A stretch of DNA of 5,637 nucleotides, taken from positions 1-5,637 of the forward strand of contig JAOUIN010000156.1 in the NCBI GenBank assembly GCA_029883965.1, written 5' to 3'. The position numbers and the translations under genes are program-made. Source of the DNA: Betaproteobacteria bacterium (GTDB taxonomy: Bacteria; Pseudomonadota; Gammaproteobacteria; Burkholderiales; SG8-41). Shown here in pieces: positions 1-5,311 of this stretch (positions are counted from its first letter, which is position 1; the number at the start of each line of letters is the position of its first letter). The notes beneath the pieces were generated by a model. That model was not told the origin of the DNA and ran no database searches. It saw only the letters and a list, made by a program, of their open reading frames with translations.

Positions 1-652
1 CACCCTGCAGTCGTGCCAGAGAATATTCCACGGCCAGAGCCGCGCCAGTGGAATAGCCGACGATATCCAGCGACTTGTCCGGACCGACGCGGCGCGCCAG
101 ATCACGGGCAGCGAGCCGCACAGCCGCGGCCATGTCTTTCCAGGACACGCGCATCAGCGCAGAAGGCGCGGTACCGTGACCCGGCAACCGGAGGCCCACC
201 ACATGATAGCCGCGGGCGTGCAGCAATTCGGCGATTGCGCGCACCGTATAAGGTGAATCGGACAGTCCGTGCAGCAGCAGGACCCCGCCGCGCGGATCCG
301 GCGCAACCAATTCAAAAGTACGATTCCAGTCGACCGCCTGCTGCTGCGGACTGGACCGACTTCCCGAAAAATACCGGTTAAATCTGTGCCGGTCCGCCTC
401 GGTTACGCGTTCATACACTTGCTGCCGGAGCTGGCGGAAAAGCCGGTCCTCGAGCGCGCGATACTCGGCGATGCTCCGGACACTCGCTGCATCCTGCGCA
501 CGAAACTCCTCATCAAGGTGCGCCGTATGCCAGACCTTTAGCCCGGGCAGACCCTGCAGGTGCAAGGCATACAATGTTGCTACCGCCGCCAGGGCGCCGA
601 GCGCTCCGTAAAGAAAAAAATAAGCAATTTGTTTCAACACATTGCGGTGCAT
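1..652 (-). CDS. Membrane-anchored alpha/beta hydrolase, partial (C-terminus beyond the left edge)
   Basis: Minus-strand frame open from an ATG at 652 to the window edge, giving 217 visible residues. A hydrophobic stretch at residues 9-30 follows a short basic start and is likely a signal anchor, putting the catalytic domain outside the cytoplasm. After a charged linker comes an alpha/beta hydrolase fold: strand plus oxyanion-type LLLHGL (125-130), GHG (158-160) and the nucleophile elbow GYSTG (199-203) with Ser201 as predicted nucleophile. The order resembles serine aminopeptidase S33/monoacylglycerol-lipase-like hydrolases. The acid and His of the triad lie outside the window. The ATG at 652 has only a weak ribosome site; it is chosen because it precedes the membrane segment directly. 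Substrate unknown. It is divergent from the small membrane protein gene at 914. Confidence 0.9.
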   Translation of the reverse strand, partial: MHRNVLKQIAYFFLYGALGALAAVATLYALHLQGLPGLKVWHTAHLDEEFRAQDAASVRSIAEYRALEDRLFRQLRQQVYERVTEADRHRFNRYFSGSRSSPQQQAVDWNRTFELVAPDPRGGVLLLHGLSDSPYTVRAIAELLHARGYHVVGLRLPGHGTAPSALMRVSWKDMAAAVRLAARDLARRVGPDKSLDIVGYSTGAALAVEYSLARLQG

Positions 653-740
653 TATTGGATACCGTGTTGTCAAAAAAAGGCGCCCTGTCGCGCCATGACC
701 AACCACTATCTTGATCGGCACTCGCTGCCGGTGAGAATCA

Positions 741-763
741 ATGCGAATTGCGCATCAATTATA
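741..763 (-). promoter_or_regulatory. Candidate -10 box with adjacent palindromic operator for the hydrolase gene
   Basis: On the minus strand a perfect TATAAT lies at 763-758. Just downstream, 755-741 reads ATGCG-N5-CGCAT, a perfect 5-bp inverted repeat placed about where transcription would start, as in repressor sites. No good -35 box is found at 16-18 bp, so the promoter would be weak or activator-dependent. The predicted leader to the ATG at 652 is about 100 nt. Confidence 0.35.
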
Positions 764-831
764 ACTTTCAACATTGTTCGACCCGGGCATCGCCAACCAA
801 CCCGCAATTCCCGCCACACGCTGCCGCAATC

Positions 832-878
832 TTGAAGTATGCTTCACTGACTTCAACCGGCTTTTGCACTTAACCGGC
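832..878. promoter_or_regulatory. Nested inverted repeat and paired direct repeats upstream of the small membrane protein gene
   Basis: TTGAAGT (832-838) and ACTTCAA (850-856) form a perfect 7-bp inverted repeat with an 11-nt loop; a second arm, TGAAG-TATG-CTTCA, lies inside it. Directly after, AACCGGC occurs twice (855-861 and 872-878), 17 bp apart. This sits 36-82 bp before the ATG at 914, where an operator would be expected. The regulator is unknown. Confidence 0.3.
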
Positions 879-913
879 GGTTTGTGCCGTGATAATAATC
901 AGGAAATGACCTT

Positions 914-1090
914 ATGGGTGGCGATAATTTCATTCTGACTTACGTGCAAGCCTGCACCAGCGGAAAACTGGCATTCTCCGACTGCGGCCCGATCTGGCAA
1001 CTCGGCATCATAGCCGCACTTATAGCCGTTGCCGCCATTTTGCTCATATCGCTGAGAATTCGACCCCGAGGATCTACGGAGCAAAACTGA
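914..1090 (+). CDS. Small single-pass membrane protein, 58 residues, unknown function
   Basis: ATG at 914 with AGGA at 901-904 (9 nt spacing) and TGA at 1088-1090. The product begins with a polar part holding two cysteines (Cys13, Cys24) and then one strongly hydrophobic helix at about residues 28-48 (WQLGIIAALIAVAAILLISL), ending in a basic RIRPR segment. By the positive-inside rule this predicts N-terminus out, C-terminus in the cytoplasm. I do not recognise the family. The reading frame, ribosome site and membrane profile together argue that it is real although short. It lies divergent from the hydrolase and 155 nt upstream of the ribbon-helix-helix gene, on the same strand. No function can be assigned; a small inner-membrane regulator or a peptide toxin are both possible. 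Confidence 0.65.
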   Translation: MGGDNFILTYVQACTSGKLAFSDCGPIWQLGIIAALIAVAAILLISLRIRPRGSTEQN

Positions 1091-1155
1091 GTCGTATCGC
1101 TTTTTTACACCGATTCAGCCGCAACGACTCCGGCATACTCGATTGATTGCGGCTG
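1089..1155 (+). promoter_or_regulatory. Two interleaved inverted repeats after the small membrane protein gene
   Basis: GAGTCGT (1089-1095) pairs with ACGACTC (1124-1130), and CAGCCGCAA (1116-1124) pairs with TTGCGGCTG (1147-1155); both arms are perfect (7 and 9 bp). The left arm of the second lies in the loop of the first and its right arm lies outside, so the RNA could form an H-type pseudoknot or switch between two hairpins. No T-run follows, so it is not a standard terminator. It sits between the membrane protein stop and the ribbon-helix-helix start. Confidence 0.35.
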
Positions 1156-1245
1156 CCAGCTTGTGGTTGCAATCTAATTCTCTCCGGCAAATCGTTGCGC
1201 GGGCAGAGTCAATGTCAGCACTCTCAAAATCATGGAGACGCATCC

Positions 1246-1482
1246 GTGGCTAAAAAGAAGATCAGGCAGCACGGCGGACAACCGGCGTTGGGCCACGGCA
1301 ACAAGATGCAAAAGCTGGTGGTCACCCTTGACCCGGCCGTGCTGGAAGAACTGAAACGCCGTCACCAGGAAACCGGCGCGACTATGGCGGAACTGGTTCG
1401 CCGGGCAGTCAAGTTCTGGATCGCAGGCACCAGGATGGCCGCCCTTGAGGGCGATGAAAAGGCTTCACGGCAGTCGACCTGA
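1246..1482 (+). CDS. Ribbon-helix-helix (Arc/MetJ/CopG-fold) DNA-binding protein, 78 residues
   Basis: GTG start at 1246 with GGAG at 1234-1237 (8 nt spacing); an upstream in-frame extension to 1147 has no ribosome site and low-complexity sequence, and a later ATG at 1306 would also keep the core. A basic tail (AKKKIRQHGGQ) is followed by the ribbon-helix-helix core at about residues 21-58: beta strand KLVVTLD, helix PAVLEELKRRHQETG, turn, then helix TMAELVRRAVKFWIAG. Such proteins bind operators as dimers and are often autorepressors or antitoxins. No toxin gene lies next to it: the downstream gene is convergent and the upstream neighbour is the 58-residue membrane protein. Its target is unknown. 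Confidence 0.75.
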   Translation: MAKKKIRQHGGQPALGHGNKMQKLVVTLDPAVLEELKRRHQETGATMAELVRRAVKFWIAGTRMAALEGDEKASRQST

Positions 1483-1484
1483 TG

Positions 1485-1504
1485 GCATGACCGCAAGGTC
1501 ACGC
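1485..1504. terminator. Hairpin between the convergent genes
   Basis: TGACC-GCAA-GGTCA (1488-1501) is a perfect 5-bp stem with a GNRA loop on the plus strand. Read as minus-strand RNA the stem extends to 8 bp (one G-U pair) over 1504-1485. It lies 3 nt after the ribbon-helix-helix stop. No T-run follows on either strand, so at most it is an RNA-end-stabilising hairpin. Confidence 0.3.
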
Positions 1505-1574
1505 AGGCGTAGTCCAATAAATCGACCCGCGTTCACTTGAAGCCGGCGGGCGCCAGGCCGTCGGATCCAGCTGC

Positions 1575-1757
1575 CTAACTTTCGTGCGGCCCTTGCATCT
1601 CCTGCAATACGGCCCGCACCCGCCGCCACGTCTCCGCCTGCTCTTTGTCGCCCGCTTCCACAAAGGAAGCGGCCTTTTGAGCAGCCACAGCAATGGCTTT
1701 GGCGCCTTGCGATTCGAAAAGCTGGCGCGCCAGCGCCGAAATATCCGCTGCATTCAT
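1575..1757 (-). CDS. Small helical protein of unknown function, 60 residues
   Basis: ATG at 1757 behind a strong GGAGGT (8 nt spacing) on the minus strand, stop at 1575-1577. The product is almost all helix: MNAADISALARQLFE, a second helix around AIAVAAQKAASFVEAG, then DKEQAETWRRVRAVLQEMQG and a short GPHES tail. From memory the A-(R/Q)-L...GD...W+RI(R)..I pattern with a GPxxS ending resembles a family of short uncharacterised alphaproteobacterial proteins; I cannot confirm this here. Longer upstream extensions in this frame lack any ribosome site. It is on the same strand as the racemase-like gene, 161 nt downstream, possibly co-transcribed or independent. A 13-bp palindrome (1830-1842, ATCAA-ATA-TTGAT) lies upstream. 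Confidence 0.7.
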   Translation of the reverse strand: MNAADISALARQLFESQGAKAIAVAAQKAASFVEAGDKEQAETWRRVRAVLQEMQGPHES

Positions 1758-1829
1758 CTGTGAGCACCTCCAAAAAAAATACTTCCACCGCCATGGTGCA
1801 CTACATCGTGGCCGGAAAATTTGACTCAT

Positions 1830-1842
1830 ATCAAATATTGAT
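1830..1842. promoter_or_regulatory. Short palindrome upstream of the 60-residue protein gene
   Basis: ATCAA-ATA-TTGAT is a perfect 5-bp inverted repeat with a 3-nt centre in the AT-rich part of the 161-nt gap between the racemase-like gene and the 60-residue protein gene. It could be an operator for the small gene. No convincing -35/-10 pair was found around it. Confidence 0.2.
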
Positions 1843-1918
1843 CCAACACCACCGATAGCAGACGTTTTGGAATCAGCTTTGGCCGCCATGAATCACTACT
1901 GCGGAACGGCGTGCGGCG

Positions 1919-3046
1919 CTACAGATTGACCTGGTGAGCCGTCACCGCATCCTCGTTCCATTCGAGGCCGGTGCCAGGTGTATCCGTGATATGCAATTGA
2001 CCGTCCTTGACTGCGTACGGCGCTTGCAAAACTGGATCGGCCCAGTCCTGCCACTCCAGCCAGTGCGCAGTTTCCGTGACCCGCATCATATGGGCAGCCA
2101 CCTCCGGATACAGATGCGTGGACATGGGCACGCCGGCAGTTCCGGCAATTGCCGCCGCTTTCAGCCAGCCGGTGACGCCACCGATACGCATGAAATCAGG
2201 CATCACAAAATCGCAGGCCTTTTTTTGAAGCGCTGTGTAGAGATCGCGCGGGCCATAGAAGTTTTCTCCGATCTGGATCGGCGTCTTCAATTCGGCAGCA
2301 AGCTGCGCATAACCGTCCAGGTTGTCGTAGACGATAGGCTCTTCAATCCACTCCAGGCCAAGATCGTCGATGGCATGGCATCTCTGCAAGGCTTCGCCAA
2401 GGTGCAGGCCCTGGTTGAAATCGACCATCAGGTGAATATCGTCGCCGACTGCATTCCGCACCGCCTGTATCGTCGCCAGGTCATCGTGCATTTTGTCGCG
2501 CCCGAGGCGCAGCTTGAGGCCGGCGAACCCGCCTTCATCACGCAGCTCAACGGCCTCCGCAGCCACTTCCTCCGGTTTTCTGAGCCACAATCCATTGCTG
2601 TTATAGGCGCGGACTGTGCCAACCGAACCGCCCAACAGAACGCAAAGGGGCATGCCTGCCGCCCTGGCCAAAGCATCCCAGGCAGCCATATCCAGTCCTG
2701 CAACTGCAATCATCGACATGCCCTGATAGCCGACAAAGTGCAGAGACTTGCGCGCCAGGTTATACAGTTCGATGGGCGTTACCTGATGCCCCTTAAACAA
2801 TTCGTTGAAATCATGCAGTGCCGGGATCAGGTACTTCATGGCCTTCGTCGTATACGGCTCCAGGTAGCTCCGTCCGACGATGCCTTCATCGGTATATAGA
2901 TCGATCAGAATCAGCGGCCAGTCGGTGATGGTGGCGATGCGCGCAACCACCGGTCGCTCGAGCTTGAGGACGACCGGACGCGCCCTGATGCTCCTGAAGG
3001 TCAATGATTCCAATCGAATGTCACTGATCCGTTCGCGTCTTGCCAT
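1919..3046 (-). CDS. Mandelate racemase-like enolase-superfamily enzyme, 375 residues
   Basis: MR/MLE-type enzyme: N-terminal capping domain (about residues 5-130) and TIM-barrel domain (about 140-350). From memory of Pseudomonas mandelate racemase (359 residues) the catalytic region aligns without gaps: metal ligands Asp209 (MVDFNQ), Glu235 (WIEEP) and Glu261 (IGENF); the His311/Asp284 dyad (STHLY, PDFMRIGG); Glu331 (TAHWLE); and the base motif K-x-K as K178-L-R180. Thus the residue matching the S-specific base Lys166 is Arg. Such enzymes remove the alpha-proton of a carboxylate as racemases or acid-sugar dehydratases; which one is not decidable. The ATG at 3046 fits the family start and has a modest GGCGGA; a GTG at 3127 in frame has no proper ribosome site. 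The repeat R1 lies just upstream. Confidence 0.9.
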   Translation of the reverse strand: MARRERISDIRLESLTFRSIRARPVVLKLERPVVARIATITDWPLILIDLYTDEGIVGRSYLEPYTTKAMKYLIPALHDFNELFKGHQVTPIELYNLARKSLHFVGYQGMSMIAVAGLDMAAWDALARAAGMPLCVLLGGSVGTVRAYNSNGLWLRKPEEVAAEAVELRDEGGFAGLKLRLGRDKMHDDLATIQAVRNAVGDDIHLMVDFNQGLHLGEALQRCHAIDDLGLEWIEEPIVYDNLDGYAQLAAELKTPIQIGENFYGPRDLYTALQKKACDFVMPDFMRIGGVTGWLKAAAIAGTAGVPMSTHLYPEVAAHMMRVTETAHWLEWQDWADPVLQAPYAVKDGQLHITDTPGTGLEWNEDAVTAHQVNL

Positions 3047-3193
3047 GGCCCATTCCGCCTGCGCTGGACGACACCACGCCAGTATCCTCCTGAACGATCG
3101 GACTGTGGTAGGGCCACGAATTACCACCTATCCGGCGACATGTCAGCCACGCGCAGTTGTGGCATTTGTGGCCACCTCCTTCACGTTGCAGCC

Positions 3194-3221
3194 TTGCTTT
3201 CCTGCCAAGGCTTGCTAAATT
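3194..3221 (+). promoter_or_regulatory. Candidate outward promoter inside R1
   Basis: TTGCTT (3194-3199), 16-bp spacer, TAAATT (3216-3221). R3 has the counterpart TTGCAC-N16-TATATT at the equivalent place. It would read plus, toward the tRNA fragment and the flavodiiron-like gene. Confidence 0.35.
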
Positions 3222-3292
3222 GGCCCCTGCACCACTTTGACTAACCCAGTGCAAAACTGTGCCAGATCAACGACCTGCACCCCGGAGACGAA

Positions 3293-3321
3293 TCGAACAT
3301 TCGACCGGCCCAAGTTATAAT
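3293..3321 (+). promoter_or_regulatory. tRNA-type promoter upstream of the tRNA fragment
   Basis: Perfect TATAAT at 3316-3321 with a weak -35 TCGAAC at 3293-3298 (17-bp spacer), then a GC-only discriminator up to the tRNA-like sequence at 3331. A GC-rich discriminator is typical of stringently controlled stable-RNA promoters. Here the first complete downstream gene is the flavodiiron-like CDS, so this promoter would give it a leader of about 90 nt. Confidence 0.55.
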
Positions 3322-3330
3322 CCGCCGCGG

Positions 3331-3356
3331 GCCCCAGTAGCTCAGTGGATAGAGCA
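3331..3356 (+). pseudogene. Truncated 5' part of a tRNA gene, probably tRNA-Arg
   Basis: Acceptor 5' strand GCCCCAG (3331-3337), TA, then a complete D arm: GCTC stem, AGTGGATA loop, GAGC stem (3340-3355) and A at position 26. The GGATAGAGC form of the D arm is common in bacterial tRNA-Arg. Downstream there is no anticodon arm, T arm or matching CTGGGGC acceptor strand, so the gene is broken at about nucleotide 26-28 and runs into the leader of the flavodiiron-like gene. Confidence 0.7.
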
Positions 3357-3417
3357 GCAATCGCACGGTAGCAGCCGTCAGCCAGTTACCTTTGTCGATA
3401 GTAGAGGGAGCGCCAAC

Positions 3418-4137
3418 ATGCAAACCAATGTTCATGAGATTGCAGACCACATCTACCGCCTCTCAACATGTGTGCCTGATGCAGCACCAGGCGGCTTCAC
3501 TTTCAATCAGTTCCTTGTAAACGCCGACGAACCTCTTCTCTTCCATACCGGCCCGCGGCGCATGTTCCCGCTGGTTTCGCAGGCAATAGCCCGCATTGTT
3601 CCCCTTGAGCGACTTCGGTGGATCACTTTCGGGCATGTGGAATCCGACGAGTGCGGGGCGATGAACGAATTTCTCGCTGCCGCACCGCGTGCCCAGGTAG
3701 CTCATGGAGAGATCGGGTGCATGGTCTCGCTCGATGACCTGTGCGATCGACCGCCAAGTAAGCTTACCGACGGAGAAGTCATTGATCTCGGAGGCAAGCG
3801 CGTTCGGCACATCGATACGCCCCACGTCCCGCACAACTGGGAAGCGCGCGTTCTGTTCGAGGAAACCACCAAGACACTTTTTTGCGGCGATCTTTTCACC
3901 CATGCAGGCGACGGGCCGCCCATTACTGATGCTGATATCGTCGGACCCGCACTTGCGGCAGAAGAGCTTTTTCACGCCACAGCGCTTTCACCTGTTACTG
4001 CCAAGACAATCCGCCGTCTCGCAACGTTAGAGCCGGAGATGCTCGCCCTCATGCACGGCTCATCGACACGGACACAGTGCAGCAAATCCCTGATGTCACT
4101 CGCCGATGCATACGACCAGATGATGCAACGATCCTGA
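3418..4137 (+). CDS. Flavodiiron-type metallo-beta-lactamase-fold protein (ODP-like), 239 residues
   Basis: ATG at 3418 with GGGAG (7 nt spacing). The metal set matches the diiron domain of flavodiiron proteins rather than hydrolytic MBL enzymes: H73-V-E75-S-D77-E, then His139 (VPHNW), Asp158 (FCGDLF) and His213 (LMHGSS). The spacings of 66, 19 and 55 residues are close to those in flavodiiron proteins. Glu75 replaces the second His of HxHxDH, as expected for a diiron centre. There is no flavodoxin domain, so an electron donor would have to be separate. Reactions known in the family are reduction of O2 or NO; for stand-alone domains the role is mostly unknown. It is cytoplasmic, with no signal peptide. 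It is alone between R1 and R2, probably driven by the R1/tRNA-type promoter. A longer frame from 3259 runs through R1 and the tRNA fragment and is not credible. Confidence 0.85.
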   Translation: MQTNVHEIADHIYRLSTCVPDAAPGGFTFNQFLVNADEPLLFHTGPRRMFPLVSQAIARIVPLERLRWITFGHVESDECGAMNEFLAAAPRAQVAHGEIGCMVSLDDLCDRPPSKLTDGEVIDLGGKRVRHIDTPHVPHNWEARVLFEETTKTLFCGDLFTHAGDGPPITDADIVGPALAAEELFHATALSPVTAKTIRRLATLEPEMLALMHGSSTRTQCSKSLMSLADAYDQMMQRS

Positions 4138-4181
4138 TAGGAAAGAGCACCCGACAATAGTGATCGTAAGCCGCCTCCCGC

Positions 4182-4281
4182 CCGCCACGATTCCGCCACA
4201 CTCAGTTTTGGCCATTAGTGGCTATCTCTGACTAAGCAGCGGATTGCGCCTTGCACTACTTTGATTAACTCAGTGCAAAAC
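4182..4281 (+). repeat. Repeat copy R2 (100 bp), short form
   Basis: Left block 4182-4224 matches R3 5441-5483 at 41 of 43 positions; right block 4251-4281 matches R3 5536-5566 at 29 of 31. Relative to R3 about 26 bp are missing between them, including the TATATT box, and the copy stops at GCAAAAC without the tRNA-promoter extension of R1 and R3. It holds TTGCACT...AGTGCAA (4251-4257 and 4272-4278), a perfect 7-bp inverted repeat with a 14-nt loop. It lies between the convergent ends of the flavodiiron-like and nitrilase genes and could fold in both transcripts, though no T-run follows. Confidence 0.8.
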
Positions 4282-4291
4282 ATGGCGACTA

Positions 4292-5230
4292 TCAGTCTGA
4301 GAAGGTCACGGGATTAAGTGGTCGCCGATCAACCGAAAAAGAGAAGATGTCGGGCCGTGAATAGTGGCCAGAAACATCCAGTGATCGCCTTGCCTTGCGT
4401 GCTTCTTCCTTGTCTATCTCGGCATACAAGATGCCTTTTTCTCGGCTGAGTGGCCCTGCCACTACCGTTCCCATTGGCTTGACCACAACGGCATTGCCAT
4501 CATTGATCCATTCCTCAGGATCAAACAGCTTGTCGCGTTCGGGAAAATCTTCCGGCAGGTCGCTGCCCTGTAATGCGGTCGCGGTGCCGATCACCCAACA
4601 ACCTGCTTCCTTCGCGATGTGGCGCATGGTCGCCAGCCAACTGTCGCCCGCATCCCAAGTGGGCGCGACATAGATATCGATGTCCTGGGCATACAGGGCA
4701 TAGCGCGCCAGGGGCATGTAACTCTCCCAGCAGATCAGGGACCCCAGTCGTCCGGCAGGGGTGTCGACCACCCGCAGCCCCGTGGCATCACCCATGCCCC
4801 ACACCATGCGCTCAGGGTTGGTGGGCATCATTTTGCGATGCCGGTTGAGGATCACACCGTCGGGGCCTATCACCACGACGGTGTTGAACAGGGTCGTGCC
4901 ACTAAACTGGCTATCAAGTTCGTTGATACCCACGACGATTGTCACGCCATGTTTGGCTGCCGCGTCCTGCACCGGTTGTAAGTCTCCAGCGGCAAGGTCC
5001 ACGGCGTTTTTGCGCAGCCGTGCGTGGATTTCACCCGACAGCGCCATGTCGCCACCGGGCCGCAGCCGCCAGATCCACGTCGGGTAGCCGGGTATATAGG
5101 CTTCAGGGAAGACGAGGAGAGACGCTCCTTCCGCCACCGCTTCGGCAATGGAGTTAAGCATGCTCGCGATGGTCTTCTGCCGGTCAAGAAAGACAGGCGG
5201 CTTTTGTATGACAGCGACTTTGGTGGTCAT
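4292..5230 (-). CDS. Nitrilase (carbon-nitrogen hydrolase superfamily), 312 residues
   Basis: ATG at 5230 with GGAG (8 nt spacing); the open frame extends to 5356 but without a ribosome site and without family-like sequence. The Glu-Lys-Cys triad is complete: Glu43 (FPEAYIPGYP), Lys133 (HRKMMPT) and Cys167 (ICWESYMPLAR), plus the extra conserved Glu140 (NPERMVWG). The FPE-x-x-IPGYP and CWE-x-x-MP patterns are those of true nitrilases (EC 3.5.5.1), which turn a nitrile into carboxylate and ammonia, rather than of amidases. At 312 residues it is somewhat shorter than the usual 330-370, mainly at the C-terminus; the SGHYSRPD segment near the end is kept. It is cytoplasmic, probably a spiral oligomer as in the family. 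It stands alone between R2 and R3, with its own promoter. Substrate range cannot be read from the sequence. Confidence 0.92.
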   Translation of the reverse strand: MTTKVAVIQKPPVFLDRQKTIASMLNSIAEAVAEGASLLVFPEAYIPGYPTWIWRLRPGGDMALSGEIHARLRKNAVDLAAGDLQPVQDAAAKHGVTIVVGINELDSQFSGTTLFNTVVVIGPDGVILNRHRKMMPTNPERMVWGMGDATGLRVVDTPAGRLGSLICWESYMPLARYALYAQDIDIYVAPTWDAGDSWLATMRHIAKEAGCWVIGTATALQGSDLPEDFPERDKLFDPEEWINDGNAVVVKPMGTVVAGPLSREKGILYAEIDKEEARKARRSLDVSGHYSRPDIFSFSVDRRPLNPVTFSD

Positions 5231-5282
5231 GCGTGTTTCTCCAGAAATAAAACCAAGCATTTGGCTGCTGTGCCCAAATGAA

Positions 5283-5311
5283 CTTATAGGTAGGAATCTA
5301 TCACGCAGCAA
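5283..5311 (-). promoter_or_regulatory. Sigma-70-like promoter of the nitrilase gene
   Basis: On the minus strand: TTGCTG (5311-5306), exactly 17 bp, TATAAG (5288-5283). The predicted start at about 5276 leaves a leader of roughly 46 nt to the ATG at 5230. The promoter lies between the gene and R3, so the unit carries its own promoter. The rest of the gap, 5312-5440, shows nothing else I can name. Confidence 0.5.

Larger units (their letters stand above)
3133..3323 (+). repeat. Repeat copy R1 (191 bp), palindrome-rich, ending in a tRNA-type promoter
   Basis: Same orientation as R2 and R3. The right part, 3209-3323, matches R3 5518-5632 at 110 of 115 ungapped positions; the left part is diverged (17 of 24 in 3133-3156, then alignable with one 1-nt indel). 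Shared elements: GCCAC and GTGGC half-sites near the left end, a TGCAC...GTGCA inverted repeat (3228-3232 and 3249-3253), and CGAAT-N5-ATTCG (3290-3304). R1 alone has AGCCTTG-N9-CAAGGCT (3190-3212). It fills the gap between the divergent racemase-like and flavodiiron-like genes. No transposase is linked. It could be a non-autonomous mobile element, a degenerate IS end, or a recombination site duplicated together with tRNA upstream DNA. Confidence 0.8.

Noticed and set aside
13..541. Plus-strand open frames over the left edge
   Set aside because: They are antisense to the alpha/beta hydrolase, whose motifs (HGL, GHG, GYSTG) fix the real strand and frame.
797..897. A fourth, degenerate copy of the repeat
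   Set aside because: CCGCCACAC, ACCGG, TTGCACT, ACCGGC and TGTGCCG occur in the same order as in R3, and the first two keep the same 45-bp distance, but the sequence between them does not align and the central dyad is missing. Chance is not excluded.
1772..1800. Intrinsic terminator before the 60-residue protein gene (run of eight T on the minus strand)
   Set aside because: The preceding CACC/GGTG stem is only 4-5 bp and separated from the T-run by several bases; the run directly precedes the ribosome site.
1934..2899. Long open frame of 321 codons on the plus strand
   Set aside because: It lies entirely antisense to the well-supported racemase-like gene, has no family-like sequence and is a by-product of that gene's codon use.
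3047..3127. N-terminal extension of the racemase-like protein from a GTG at 3127
   Set aside because: No ribosome site at proper distance, and the extra 27 residues precede the normal family start and are not family-like.
3228..3253. Integron attC site in the repeats
   Set aside because: The TGCAC...GTGCA dyad is attC-like in shape, but no RYYYAAC/GTTRRRY pair is found at the expected places, genes face both directions and no integrase is visible.
3259..3417. N-terminal extension of the flavodiiron-like protein
   Set aside because: It would translate the tRNA promoter and tRNA fragment; the ATG at 3418 has a good ribosome site and fits the family length.
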